From an uncultured Collinsella sp. (GTDB lineage Bacteria; Actinomycetota; Coriobacteriia; Coriobacteriales; Coriobacteriaceae), in contig CAUACA010000003.1 in the NCBI GenBank assembly GCA_958427355.1, forward strand, positions 88,571 to 152,570: 64,000 nucleotides of DNA, given 5' to 3'. The translations under genes were made by a program, and so were the position numbers. Each line of letters opens with the position of its first letter. Within the stretch, counting starts at the first letter, position 1. The notes under the pieces were generated by a model. The model was not told the origin of the DNA, searched no databases, and saw only the letters and a program-made list of their open reading frames with translations. Below are positions 16,004-24,810 of this stretch, piece after piece.

Positions 16004-18817
16004 GTGGCTGAGAACCTAAGCAACCAGTCTGTACCCGAAGCCGCGGCGCGCGTCGCTGCCGTGGTCAACCGCCTCGTTAACCGAATCGGCTCGAATGCCG
16101 AGTCCAGGGAGCGTCTCGCCGAAATCGAGATCCCCGAGGAGCTGCGCGATAATCTGGCGCTGTTCCTGCGCCTGGAACGTCGTGTGCTTAGCGAGTATGA
16201 TCCCGAGATCGCGGACCTGTTCGACAAGATTTTGACAGCCGAGATTGTGGCCAATGCTGGCAACCCCGGTAGCCGCGCTGCCGACGAGTCCGTTGACGAA
16301 CAGGGCGTGCCCACTGCCGACGAGCCCACCGCCGTGGCGTTTCGCGAAGTCGTCGATCTGATTGACAGCCTGCCGCTTGATAAGCAGCAGGTCATCGTTC
16401 GCGCCTTTACGAGCTTCTTCCACTTGGCAAACCTGTCGGAGGAGAACTACCGTGTGGCGCAGCTGCGCGAGCGCGAGGCCGGCGCATCGACCGATACCGA
16501 GGTCGATCCCGCCAACGAACTCACCGTCGCCTATCACCAGTTGGTAAACGAGATGGGCGTCGAGGGTGCCAATGAGCTGCTCGGCAAGCTTGAGTTCCAT
16601 CCCGTCTTTACCGCGCATCCCACTGAGGCCCGTCGCAAGGCCGTCGAGGGCAAGATTCGCCGTATCTCCAACCTGCTGGAGGAGCGTCCGCGTCTGGGCG
16701 GCTCCGACCTGGTGGAGAACGAGCGCCATATGCTGCAGGAGATCGACGCCTTGGTGCGTACGAGCCCCATCGCGCTCAAGAAGCCCACGCCGGTCGAGGA
16801 AGCCGATACCATCATCGACATCTTCGATAACACGCTGTTTGACGTCATCCCCGTCATCTATCGTCGCTTTGACGACTGGGTGCTGGGCGACAAGGCCGGT
16901 ACTGTGCCGCCGCTGTGCCCGGCGTTCTTCCATCCCGGCAGTTGGATCGGTTCCGACCGCGACGGTAACCCCAACGTCACCGCCAAGGTGAGCCGTGAGG
17001 TCGCCGCCAAGTACTTTACCCACATGGTGCTCAAGCTCGAGGACAAGTGCCGCCGCATCGGCCGCAACCTCACGCTCGAGGCCACCTACAGCAAGCCGTC
17101 TGCCGAGCTCATCAACCTGTGGAACCATCAGGTCGAGATGAGCCCTCGTTACACGGCCCGCGCCGAGCTGATCTCCGAGCACGAGCCTCATCGCGCCGTC
17201 ATGCTCGTCATGGCCGACCGTCTGAACGCCACCGTGCGCCGCATCACCGACACCATGTACCACAGCGCCGACGAGTTCCTGGATGACCTGCGCGTCGTCC
17301 AGCGTTCGCTTGCTGCCTGCGGTGCCGTCCGTGCCGCCTACGGTCCGGTCCAGACCATCATCTGGCAGGTCGAGTCCTTCGGCTTCCATATGGTCGAGAT
17401 GGAGTTCCGTCAGCATTCCGTGGTGCACGCCCGCGCCCTCAAGGATATCCACGAGAACGGTATCCATGGCGACCTGCAGCCCATGACGCGCGAGGTCATC
17501 GACACCTTCCGCGCTATCGGCTCCATCCAAAAGCGCTACGGCAAGAAGATGGCACACCGCTACATCATCTCGTTTACCAAGAGTGCCCAGCATGTGGCCG
17601 ACGTCTTTGAGCTGGCCCACCTGTCCTTCGCACACGAGGAAGACGTTCCCGAGCTCGACGTGATCCCGCTGTTCGAGCAGCTCGAGGACCTCGAGGGCTG
17701 CGTCGACGTACTCGACCAGATGCTTACGCTGCCCGTGGTGCAAAAGCGCCTTGCCCAGACCAACCGCCGCATGGAGGTCATGCTGGGCTACTCCGACTCC
17801 TCCAAGGATGCCGGTCCTACCACGGCCATGCTTGCGCTGCACTCCGCGCAGGAGCGCATCGCCAAGTGGGCAGAGAAGAACGATATCGACCTGGTGCTCA
17901 TGCACGGCCGCGGCGGTGCCGTGGGCCGTGGTGGCGGCCCGGCCAACAAGGCCGTTCTTGCGCAGCCCAAGGGTTCGGTCAACTGCTTCTTTAAGCTCAC
18001 CGAGCAGGGCGAGGTCATCTTTGCCCGTTACGGCAACCGCACGCTGGCTCAGCGTCATGTTGAGTCCGTTGCCGCCGCAACGCTTTTGCAGTCGGCCCCG
18101 AGTGTCGAGAAGACCAACACCGAGACCACGCAGAAGTTCTGGGATATGGCCGAGAAGCTCAACGCCGCAAGCCACGAGCGCTATCTGGACCTGCTGAACA
18201 CCGAGGACTTTACACCGTGGTTCTCGACCGTGACGCCGCTGACCGAGGTCGGTCTGCTGCCGATCGGCTCCCGTCCCGCCAAGCGCGGCCTGGGTGCCAA
18301 GTCGCTCGACGACCTGCGTACCATTCCGTGGATCTTCAGCTGGAGCCAGGCGCGCATCAATCTGGCCGCTTGGTACGGCCTGGGTACCGCCTGCGAGCAG
18401 TTTGGCGATCTGGACCAGCTTAAGGCTGCCTACCAAGAGTGGCCATTCTTCCGCACCTTTATCGACAACATCGAGATGTCGATCGCCAAGACCGACCAGC
18501 GCATCGCCAAGATGTATCTGCACCTGGGCGATCGCCAGGATCTGTCCGAGAAGGTCTTTACCGAGATGCAGCTCACGCGTAAGTGGGTCCTTGCCATCGT
18601 CGGTGACGAGTGGCCGCTGCAGCGCCGCCGCGTGCTCGGCTGCGCCGTTCGCGTGCGTAACCCCTATGTCGACGCCCTGTCCATCGCCCAGGTTCGCGCC
18701 CTTCGCGAGGTGCGTATGAACCAGGACGAGATGGCCGAGGAGAAGAAGGCCGAGTACATGAGCCTGATTCTTTCGACTGTGACCGGCGTCTCGGCAGGTT
18801 TGCAGAACACGGGGTGA
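16004..18817 (+). CDS. ppc: Phosphoenolpyruvate carboxylase
   Basis: 937 residues from GTG 16004, or 941 from ATG 15992. AGGAGG sits only 1 base before that ATG, while GGGAGG lies 4 bases before the GTG, so I favour the GTG. Adds bicarbonate to PEP to give oxaloacetate. Catalytic motifs are intact: VFTAHPTEARRK, GSDRDGNPNVT, MLGYSDSSKDAG, the HGRGGAVGRGGGP loop and the C-terminal QNTG. Single-gene unit with its own promoter and a very long hairpin downstream. Confidence 0.97.
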   Translation: MAENLSNQSVPEAAARVAAVVNRLVNRIGSNAESRERLAEIEIPEELRDNLALFLRLERRVLSEYDPEIADLFDKILTAEIVANAGNPGSRAADESVDEQGVPTADEPTAVAFREVVDLIDSLPLDKQQVIVRAFTSFFHLANLSEENYRVAQLREREAGASTDTEVDPANELTVAYHQLVNEMGVEGANELLGKLEFHPVFTAHPTEARRKAVEGKIRRISNLLEERPRLGGSDLVENERHMLQEIDALVRTSPIALKKPTPVEEADTIIDIFDNTLFDVIPVIYRRFDDWVLGDKAGTVPPLCPAFFHPGSWIGSDRDGNPNVTAKVSREVAAKYFTHMVLKLEDKCRRIGRNLTLEATYSKPSAELINLWNHQVEMSPRYTARAELISEHEPHRAVMLVMADRLNATVRRITDTMYHSADEFLDDLRVVQRSLAACGAVRAAYGPVQTIIWQVESFGFHMVEMEFRQHSVVHARALKDIHENGIHGDLQPMTREVIDTFRAIGSIQKRYGKKMAHRYIISFTKSAQHVADVFELAHLSFAHEEDVPELDVIPLFEQLEDLEGCVDVLDQMLTLPVVQKRLAQTNRRMEVMLGYSDSSKDAGPTTAMLALHSAQERIAKWAEKNDIDLVLMHGRGGAVGRGGGPANKAVLAQPKGSVNCFFKLTEQGEVIFARYGNRTLAQRHVESVAAATLLQSAPSVEKTNTETTQKFWDMAEKLNAASHERYLDLLNTEDFTPWFSTVTPLTEVGLLPIGSRPAKRGLGAKSLDDLRTIPWIFSWSQARINLAAWYGLGTACEQFGDLDQLKAAYQEWPFFRTFIDNIEMSIAKTDQRIAKMYLHLGDRQDLSEKVFTEMQLTRKWVLAIVGDEWPLQRRRVLGCAVRVRNPYVDALSIAQVRALREVRMNQDEMAEEKKAEYMSLILSTVTGVSAGLQNTG

Positions 18818-18840
18818 TCGATAGCCCTGTGGCTCTCACC

Positions 18841-18967
18841 GGGATCCGATGGGTTTCCCTCTGAATGCGTCCTCGCACTTGAAGCCCCCTTATCCTGCTC
18901 CTTCGGAGCTGCGGATAAGGGGGCTTCGTGCTGCGGAATGCATTCAGAGGGAAACCCATCGGGTCCC
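18841..18967 (+). other. Very long structured hairpin, type-1 internal-loop element (copy c, after ppc)
   Basis: A 28-bp outer stem (18841-18868 with 18940-18967, one wobble) and a 14-bp inner stem (18882-18895 with 18913-18926) end in a GCTCC-TTC-GGAGC apex. Between the stems lies an internal loop of 13 bases on each strand: GTCCTCGCACTTG (18869-18881) and CGTGCTGCGGAAT (18927-18939). The loop sequences recur almost unchanged at 21301-21313/21355-21367, while the stems there are unrelated. Confidence 0.8.
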
Positions 18968-19035
18968 TTCGTCCTCGGTCTTCAGGGATTAAAGCTGAGG
19001 AGAAGAATGGCGCGCTTCTCGCCTTACGACTGTAG

Positions 19036-19069
19036 CGGCCGCGGTCCCGTTTGGGGTCGCGGCCGTTTT
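19036..19069 (+). terminator. Terminator upstream of larA
   Basis: CGGCCGCG (19036-19043) pairs with CGCGGCCG (19058-19065), followed by TTTTGTT. It separates ppc and its long hairpin from larA. Confidence 0.65.
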
Positions 19070-19191
19070 GTTGTGGGTCAAATATGAACGTTGTGTTAAT
19101 GAGTCGGTGGACGGTGGTGTTTTTCGGTGAGCGGCGTATCCTTCCAACGGTTTATCTAGTGTGTCAGTTGAAAGGAAGAGGGCGCTCGTCA

Positions 19192-20469
19192 TTGTTTGAA
19201 TGTGAACTGCCGTTTGACCACAAGACGTTGCATCTGGAGCTCGAGGATAAGAACTTCGCGGGTGTGATGGAAGGTCATCAAAACGAGTTTAAGACTACAA
19301 AATCGCAGGAAGAGCTTGTGGAGGAGTCACTTGCCAACCCTTATGGCTCGCCTTCGCTCGAGGAGCTTTGTGCTGGCAAGAAGGATATTGTCATCATTAG
19401 CTCCGACCATACGCGTCCCGTTCCCTCGCGTGTGACGATGCCTATTCTGCTGCATCACATCCACTCCGCTGCGCCTGAGGCACGCGTTCGCATTCTGGTT
19501 GCTACGGGTATGCATCGTCCGTCGACGCACGAGGAGCTCGTCAACAAGTACGGCGAGGAGATCGTTGCCAACGAGGAAATCGTTATGCACGTCGCGACCG
19601 ATGACAGCATGATGAAAAAGATCGGCACCCTGCCTTCTGGCGGCGAGTGCATCATCAACAAGATTGCTGCCGATTGCGATCTGCTGCTTGCCGAGGGCTT
19701 TATTGAGCCGCACTTCTTTGCCGGTTTCTCTGGTAGCCGCAAGTCCGTCCTGCCTGGCATCGCCAGCTACAAGACCATCATGTACAACCACAACGGTCAG
19801 TTTGTGAATGATTCCCACTCGCGTGCCGGCAACCTGTGCCACAACCACGTGAGCGAGGACATGTTCGCCGCCGCCGAGATGGCCCACCTTGCCTTTGTGC
19901 TCAACGTGGTGCTCAACGGCAAGCACGAGGTCATCGGCTCCTTTGCCGGCGACATTCACAAGGCGCACGAGGCCGGCTGTGAGTTCGTGAAGAGCCTTGC
20001 CGGCGTTGAGCCCGTTGAGTGCGAGATTGCCATCACCACTAACGGCGGCTACCCGCTCGACCAGAACATCTACCAGGCCGTGAAGGGCATGTGCTCTGCC
20101 GAGGCTACGCTTCCCGAGGGCGGTGTGATCATCGACGTCGCCGGCTGTGCCGACGGTCACGGTGGCGAGGGCTTCTATCACAACATCGCCGACAACGATC
20201 CGGCGGAGTTTGAGCGTGCCTGCATCGACCGTCCTAAGGACGAGACCCTGCCCGACCAGTGGACGAGCCAGATCTTTGCCCGCATCCTGGCGCATCACCC
20301 TGTGATCATGGTCACCGACCTGTGCGATCACCAGATGATCAAGGATATGCACATGACGCCGGTCAACACCCTCGATGAGGCGCTCAAGCTCGCCTTTGAG
20401 ATGAAGGGTGCCGATGCCAAGGTGGCCGTCATTCCCGATGGCCTGGGCGTTGTCGTCGCTCAGCACTAG
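19192..20469 (+). CDS. larA: Nickel-pincer lactate racemase LarA
   Basis: 425 residues from a TTG start at 19192, preceded by GGAAGAGGG. The frame stays open 141 bases further upstream, but this start puts every known LarA residue at its Lactiplantibacillus number: Asp72 and Arg75 (SSDHTRPVP), His108 (ATGMHRP), His174, Lys184 (GSRKSVLPG, the cofactor-linked lysine), His200 and Lys298. Interconverts L- and D-lactate using the Ni-pincer nucleotide made by LarB, LarC and LarE. LarD follows, and larB/larC lie nearby on the other strand. Some LarA homologues act on other 2-hydroxy acids, but the exact residue match and the larD neighbour favour lactate. Confidence 0.93.
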   Translation: MFECELPFDHKTLHLELEDKNFAGVMEGHQNEFKTTKSQEELVEESLANPYGSPSLEELCAGKKDIVIISSDHTRPVPSRVTMPILLHHIHSAAPEARVRILVATGMHRPSTHEELVNKYGEEIVANEEIVMHVATDDSMMKKIGTLPSGGECIINKIAADCDLLLAEGFIEPHFFAGFSGSRKSVLPGIASYKTIMYNHNGQFVNDSHSRAGNLCHNHVSEDMFAAAEMAHLAFVLNVVLNGKHEVIGSFAGDIHKAHEAGCEFVKSLAGVEPVECEIAITTNGGYPLDQNIYQAVKGMCSAEATLPEGGVIIDVAGCADGHGGEGFYHNIADNDPAEFERACIDRPKDETLPDQWTSQIFARILAHHPVIMVTDLCDHQMIKDMHMTPVNTLDEALKLAFEMKGADAKVAVIPDGLGVVVAQH

Positions 20470-20518
20470 TACGCGGCCTAAACGAATCGTTTATAACCGA
20501 CAAGAAAGATAAGGTTTT

Positions 20519-21250
20519 ATGCTTACCAAACTCCTCTGCGAATTCGGCGCAACGGCCCTCATGATCATCTTTGGCGTGGGCGTGCACTGCGATACGGTGC
20601 TCAAGGGCACCAAGTATCAGGGCTCCGGCCACATGTTTGCCATCACCACTTGGTCTTTTGGCATCTCGGTCTGCCTGTTTGTCTTTGGCGGTGCCGTGTG
20701 CATGAACCCGGCTATGGTGCTTGCCCAGTGCATCGTAGGCCTGGTGCCGTGGAGCAGCTGCATCCCCTTCATGATTGCCGATATGCTCGGCGGCTTTGTG
20801 GGCGCCGTAATCGCTTGGCTTATGTATGCCGATGAGTTCAAGGCTTCCGATGGCGTCGTCGATCCCATTGCCCAGCGCAATATCTTCTCGACCAACCCCA
20901 CCACCGAGGGCACGAACTATGCCCGTAACTTCTTCTGCGAGGCTATCTGCACCTTTGTGTTCATCAGCGCCATCCTTGCTGCCGCTAACCGCGCCGGCGA
21001 GAACGTTCTGATGCTCGCTATCTGCGTCGGTCTGATCGTTTGGGCTGTTGGCATGGGCATGGGCGGCATCACCGGCTTCGCCATGAACCAGGCTCGTGAC
21101 CTTGGTCCTCGCATGGCCTATCAGGTGCTGCCGATCAAGAACAAGGCTGACAACAACTGGAAGTACGGCCTGCTCGTTCCTGGCATCGCGCCGTTTGTCG
21201 GTGCCGCTCTGGCCGCGCTGTTTGTGCACGGTTTCTTGGGCATGTTCTAG
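20519..21250 (+). CDS. larD: Aquaglyceroporin-family channel LarD (lactic acid channel)
   Basis: 243 residues, six membrane helices, MIP fold. The first pore motif is intact (CMNPAMVLAQ). The second, normally NPA before ARD, reads MNQARDLGPR, so the proline is replaced by glutamine. LarD channels pass lactic acid and accompany larA. The gene lies 49 bases after larA with AAGATAAGG before the ATG, probably in one operon. The Gln at the second half-helix could change pore selectivity or water exclusion (inference). Confidence 0.85.
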   Translation: MLTKLLCEFGATALMIIFGVGVHCDTVLKGTKYQGSGHMFAITTWSFGISVCLFVFGGAVCMNPAMVLAQCIVGLVPWSSCIPFMIADMLGGFVGAVIAWLMYADEFKASDGVVDPIAQRNIFSTNPTTEGTNYARNFFCEAICTFVFISAILAAANRAGENVLMLAICVGLIVWAVGMGMGGITGFAMNQARDLGPRMAYQVLPIKNKADNNWKYGLLVPGIAPFVGAALAALFVHGFLGMF

Positions 21251-21272
21251 TCTGAGGCTACATAGTTGTCCG

Positions 21273-21395
21273 CTGGCCGCATGGGGTAACTTCCCAGCGC
21301 GTCCTCGGACATGCAAAAAGGCTCGCTGCGCACTTCGTGCGGCGAGCCTTTTTGCGTCCTGCGGAATGCGCTGGGAAGTTACCCCATGCGGCCAG
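21273..21395 (+). other. Very long structured hairpin, type-1 internal-loop element (copy d, after larD)
   Basis: A 28-bp perfect outer stem (21273-21300 with 21368-21395), 13-base internal loops GTCCTCGGACATG (21301-21313) and CGTCCTGCGGAAT (21355-21367), an inner 13-bp stem (21314-21326 with 21342-21354) and a GCAC-TTC-GTGC apex. It has the same architecture and loop sequences as 18841-18967 with different stems. It lies between convergent larD and tetR. The remaining 21396-21551 shows nothing else I can name. Confidence 0.8.
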
Positions 21396-21551
21396 CTGCG
21401 GGGTCTTTGTTGCGTTCGTATAAGCAACCCAACATATATCTGAATTTGGATGGGAGGGGCTTGTTGCTGTTGGGGGGCATTGAAGCGCGAGTGATACTTT
21501 GGGATGCGTGGCGCCCTGGGTTGGGGCGATGCTTTGGGGTGAGCTTCTTAC

Positions 21552-22091
21552 TTAGCCGAAGAGGGGTTTTATGGCCGAGAGGTAGTCTTTGGCTACGTCG
21601 GCTTTGTCTGCTTGGAAGTTGTGCCAGGCCCACCATTGGACGGTGGCTACGAAGCTTGAGGCTATGTGGTGTAGTAAGAAACTGCGGTCCATGGTGCCAG
21701 CGGGGCCTGTGGAGTCGGCGGGGACGGTTTCGGCTGCTCGTGACATGATGGTCTTGCGTAAGCAGTCGGCGAAGACGCGGGAGCCGGCGCCGGCTACGAG
21801 GGCTCGAACGCCCTGGCGGCGCTCCCAGAGGTTGTTGAGGATATGCTCGACCTGCACGAGTGGGTCGTCGAGCGGTGTGCCATCGTCGTCGAGGGCGTGG
21901 GTGCAGATGTCGCTCACGAGCTCGGACAGTAGGTCGTCTTTGCTCTTAAAGAGGCCGTAGAATGTCGCGCGGCCTACGTGAGCGCGCGCGATGATGTCGC
22001 CGACGGTAATCTTGCCGTAGTCCACTTCGCGTAGCAGCTCGGAGAACGCCGCAACGATGGCAGCGCGGCTTTTTTCTTTGCGGGCATCCAT
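21552..22091 (-). CDS. TetR-family transcriptional regulator
   Basis: 179 residues from the ATG at 22091, two bases after the larC stop; longer frames upstream overlap larC and lack a ribosome site. The N-terminal helix-turn-helix is ITVGDIIARAHVGRATFYGLFKSKDDLL, and the rest is an all-helical ligand domain. Third gene of a larB-larC-tetR operon. A perfect inverted repeat upstream of larB (23849-23882) is a good candidate autoregulatory operator. The ligand could be lactate or a nickel signal; neither is shown. Confidence 0.9.
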   Translation of the reverse strand: MDARKEKSRAAIVAAFSELLREVDYGKITVGDIIARAHVGRATFYGLFKSKDDLLSELVSDICTHALDDDGTPLDDPLVQVEHILNNLWERRQGVRALVAGAGSRVFADCLRKTIMSRAAETVPADSTGPAGTMDRSFLLHHIASSFVATVQWWAWHNFQADKADVAKDYLSAIKPLFG

Positions 22092-22093
22092 GG

Positions 22094-23011
22094 CTATGCA
22101 TCCACGTGAACGAGCAGACAACGGAGCGTGCCGGAGCAACCCTCGTAGGGGCGCTTACCGGCGCCGTAGCCGACGGCCTCGATGCGGTAGCGGGCCGGTA
22201 GGTGCTCGGACGTGCGCAGTGCGGCGACGATGGCGGCGCCCGTGGGCGTCACGAGCTCGCCGGCGACCGGTGCGGGCGTGAGGGCGATATTGCCTGCTTG
22301 GCATAGGTTGACGACGGCGGGCACCGGGATGGGCATAAGGCCGTGGGCGCAGTGGATGGTGCCGTGACCCTCGGAGAGCGACTCGACGACAATGTCCTCG
22401 ATACCCAGGTCATCGAGACAGATGGCGACCGAGCAGATGTCGACGATGGAGTCGATGGCGCCTACCTCGTGGAACATGACGGTCTCGGGCGTTTTGCCGT
22501 GGGCCTTGGCCTCGGCGGCGGCGAGTGCGGTAAAGATGGCGAGCGCGCGGCGCTTGGCGCCATCGCTTAACTGCGAGCCATCGATGATGGCGGTGACATC
22601 CGCCAAAGAACGGTGGTGATGGTGGTGGGTGTGGTGATGATCTTCGTGCTCATGGGCGTGGCCCTCATGGTCGTGCTCATGGCAGTGCTCGTGTTCGTGC
22701 CCGCCATGGTCATGATGGTGGTGCTCATGCTCGTGCGTGTGCTCGACGGCTGCTTCGTTGCCGTAGAGCCAGGCCATATCGTGATCGTGGTTCTCGAGCT
22801 CCTCTGCAAGCTGGACGTCGAAATCGCAGGCGTCGATGCCATGCTTGTTTACGCGCGTCACGGCGATCGAAAAGCCATCGACCGGCAGCGTGGCGAGCTG
22901 CTCGCGCAGATGCTCCTCGCTGGCGCCCAGGTCGAGCAGGGCCGCGACGGTCATGTCGCCGCTGATGCCCGAGGTGCCGTCGATGATAAGCGTGTGCTGA
23001 TGATTGGACAT
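22094..23011 (-). CDS. larC: Nickel insertion protein LarC, short (LarC1-like)
   Basis: 305 residues. LarC uses CTP to insert nickel into the pyridinium bis-thiocarboxylate nucleotide cofactor of LarA. The N-terminus is IDGTSGISGDMTVAALLDLG. Between about residues 90 and 135 lies a histidine-rich segment (roughly two dozen His with Glu and Asp), a probable Ni store. The protein ends at GYGAGKRPYEGCSGTLRCLL, where full-length LarC would continue into a second domain (LarC2). No LarC2 sequence follows: the next gene on the strand is tetR. It starts 10 bases after larB. Confidence 0.9.
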   Translation of the reverse strand: MSNHQHTLIIDGTSGISGDMTVAALLDLGASEEHLREQLATLPVDGFSIAVTRVNKHGIDACDFDVQLAEELENHDHDMAWLYGNEAAVEHTHEHEHHHHDHGGHEHEHCHEHDHEGHAHEHEDHHHTHHHHHRSLADVTAIIDGSQLSDGAKRRALAIFTALAAAEAKAHGKTPETVMFHEVGAIDSIVDICSVAICLDDLGIEDIVVESLSEGHGTIHCAHGLMPIPVPAVVNLCQAGNIALTPAPVAGELVTPTGAAIVAALRTSEHLPARYRIEAVGYGAGKRPYEGCSGTLRCLLVHVDA

Positions 23012-23021
23012 GGAATGCTCC

Positions 23022-23804
23022 TTAGCGGGCGCGGGGTGTGCCGGCGCTCAGATGATTGATAAGACTTGCCTGGTAGGCGGCGCCAAAGCCGTTGTCGATA
23101 TTGACGACCGAAACGCCGCTGGCACAGGAGTTGAGCATGGCGAGCAGCGCGGCTACGCCACCAAAACTTGCGCCGTAGCCAACGCTGGTGGGAACGGCGA
23201 TGACCGGACAGCTCACCAGACCGCCGATAACGCTCGCCAGCGCGCCCTCCATGCCGGCGATGGCGATGACCACCTGCGCCTGGGCAAGTTCCTCGGCATG
23301 CGCGAGCAGGCGGTGCAGGCCGGCGACACCTACGTCGTAGAGGCGGTCGACCTCGTTGCCATAGAACTCGGCCGTCAACGCGGCTTCTTCGGCGACGGGT
23401 AAGTCGCTCGTGCCGGCGCAGGCGACGACGATGCGTCCGTTGCCGGTAGGGGAGGGCTTGCCGCCCACGAGGGCGAGCTGCGCGTCCGGGACATATCCCA
23501 GGTCAATGCCGTTGCCGAGAAGCTCAGCGGTGCGCGCGGCTTTTTCGGCATCCAGGCGCGTGACCAGGATACGTTCCTGGCCGGCATCGCGCAGCGCTTC
23601 GATAATGGCGGTAATCTGCTCGGCGGTTTTACCGGCACCGTAGACAACCTCGCCGGCTCCCTGGCGCACTCCGCGCGAAAGATCGAGCTGCGCAAAACCC
23701 AGATCGGCGGTCGGCGCCGTCTGGATACGCGTGAGGGCGACTGCCGGAGTGACTGCTCCGCCGGCAACATCGCTCAGCAGCTGCTCTAGGTCTCGCTTAT
23801 CCAT
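23022..23804 (-). CDS. larB: Pyridinium-3,5-biscarboxylic acid mononucleotide synthase LarB
   Basis: 260 residues from the ATG at 23804 (GAAGGGAAC upstream). LarB carboxylates and hydrolyses nicotinic acid adenine dinucleotide, the first step to the LarA cofactor. The C-terminal half is AIR-carboxylase (PurE)-like: VACAGTSDLPVAEEA, VGVAGLHRLL, GMEGALASVIGGLV and PVIAVPTSVGYGASFGG. First gene of larB-larC-tetR. LarE, the sulfur donor, is not in this window. Confidence 0.95.
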   Translation of the reverse strand: MDKRDLEQLLSDVAGGAVTPAVALTRIQTAPTADLGFAQLDLSRGVRQGAGEVVYGAGKTAEQITAIIEALRDAGQERILVTRLDAEKAARTAELLGNGIDLGYVPDAQLALVGGKPSPTGNGRIVVACAGTSDLPVAEEAALTAEFYGNEVDRLYDVGVAGLHRLLAHAEELAQAQVVIAIAGMEGALASVIGGLVSCPVIAVPTSVGYGASFGGVAALLAMLNSCASGVSVVNIDNGFGAAYQASLINHLSAGTPRAR

Positions 23805-23848
23805 ATATGTTCCCTTCGACGGCGCAAAGTCTAGCACTCAAAGGGTAT

Positions 23849-23882
23849 GTTTCCGAACACTAAGACAAAATTGTTCGGAAAC
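23849..23882 (-). promoter_or_regulatory. Perfect inverted repeat upstream of larB, candidate TetR operator
   Basis: GTTTCCGAACA (23849-23859) and TGTTCGGAAAC (23872-23882), 11-bp perfect arms with a 12-base spacer, between serB and larB. On the minus strand a TATAGT hexamer overlaps the upstream arm. I found no copy in front of larA. Confidence 0.6.
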
Positions 23883-23918
23883 TATAGGACAGACTGATTC
23901 AATTGTTAGATGGATCGA

Positions 23919-24554
23919 CTAGTCACGCAGGATGATGTCCATGGCGAGCATCAGGTTGCGCTCGTCGATGGCAAACGGGGCGGCTTCGCGCGTCTTGGGC
24001 TTGGCGCAAAATGCGATGCCCGTGCCCGCGGCCTGAATCATGGGGATATCGTTGGCGCCGTCGCCGATCGCGACGGTATGGGCCATGTCGACACCGCACT
24101 CAACTGCCCAGTCCAGCAGCCGGATGAGCTTGGACTCCTTGGTCACGATGTCTGCCGCCAGCTTGCCCGTGAGCTTGCCGTCTACGACCTCCAGGCGGTT
24201 GGCCAGGCAAAAATCGATGCCCGCGGCGGCCACGATCTTATCGGCGACCTCGTGGAAGCCGCCGCTTACCACGCCGACCTTCCAGCCCTTGCTGTGCGCC
24301 GAGCGCACAAGCTCCAGCGCGCCGGGGGTAAACGTCACGCGCGCAAAGGTGCGCTCGAACACGCTCTCATCCAGGCCGGCAAGCAGCCCCACGCGCTCCT
24401 CGAGCGCCTGCTTAAAGTCAAGCTCGCCGCGCATGGCGCGCTCGGTGATCTGCGCTACCTGCTTGCCCACGCCGGCCTCCTCGCCCAACAGGTCGATGAC
24501 CTCCTGGTTGATGAGCGTAGAGTCGATATCCATAACGATGAGGCGTGCAGTCAT
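23919..24554 (-). CDS. serB: Phosphoserine phosphatase (HAD superfamily)
   Basis: 211 residues. HAD motif I is VMDIDSTLINQEV, motif II region VGVVSGGFHEVADK and motif IV VAIGDGANDIPMI. Final step of serine synthesis, hydrolysing phosphoserine. It lacks the N-terminal ACT-type extension of E. coli SerB. AGGAAAGG precedes the ATG. It lies 114 bases upstream of larB on the same strand, with the inverted repeat between, so it is probably a separate unit. Confidence 0.93.
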   Translation of the reverse strand: MTARLIVMDIDSTLINQEVIDLLGEEAGVGKQVAQITERAMRGELDFKQALEERVGLLAGLDESVFERTFARVTFTPGALELVRSAHSKGWKVGVVSGGFHEVADKIVAAAGIDFCLANRLEVVDGKLTGKLAADIVTKESKLIRLLDWAVECGVDMAHTVAIGDGANDIPMIQAAGTGIAFCAKPKTREAAPFAIDERNLMLAMDIILRD

Positions 24555-24810
24555 GGCGGGCCTTTCCTAGTGCAGTTGTATTGGGGCACATTGTCGCACG
24601 CGGCGCGCCTTGGCGACGGCCACGGCGCATCAATTGTTTCGTCTCCGTCAAGTCTTTGGGCATGAGCTACTTTTCCGCGGCACATCGACGCAGGTGCGAT
24701 AAGATAGAACGCCATGTCCGGCTGCGCGGTTTACGCAGGCTGGGCAAATCTGTACGACGCCGCCCGGAACGACACGGGGCGGCACAGATCCATAAAGGAG
24801 GATCACTGGT

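Noticed and set aside
16016..18523. Long open frame of 835 codons on the minus strand across ppc
   Set aside because: It is the antisense shadow of ppc, a certain gene; high GC keeps the opposite frame open. The translation is low in complexity and has no family motif.
19007..19087. A 26-residue open frame with a perfect GAGGAGA ribosome site before larA
   Set aside because: It runs through the terminator stem and has no known homologue pattern. It could be a leader peptide but nothing beyond the ribosome site supports it.
22040..22130. Programmed frameshift joining larC to a LarC2 domain
   Set aside because: All frames past the larC stop were considered; the sequence there is the TetR helix-turn-helix region and no LarC2-like sequence is present.
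22613..23059. Plus-strand frame rich in Val and Met across larC
   Set aside because: Mirror of the histidine-rich codons of larC on the other strand.
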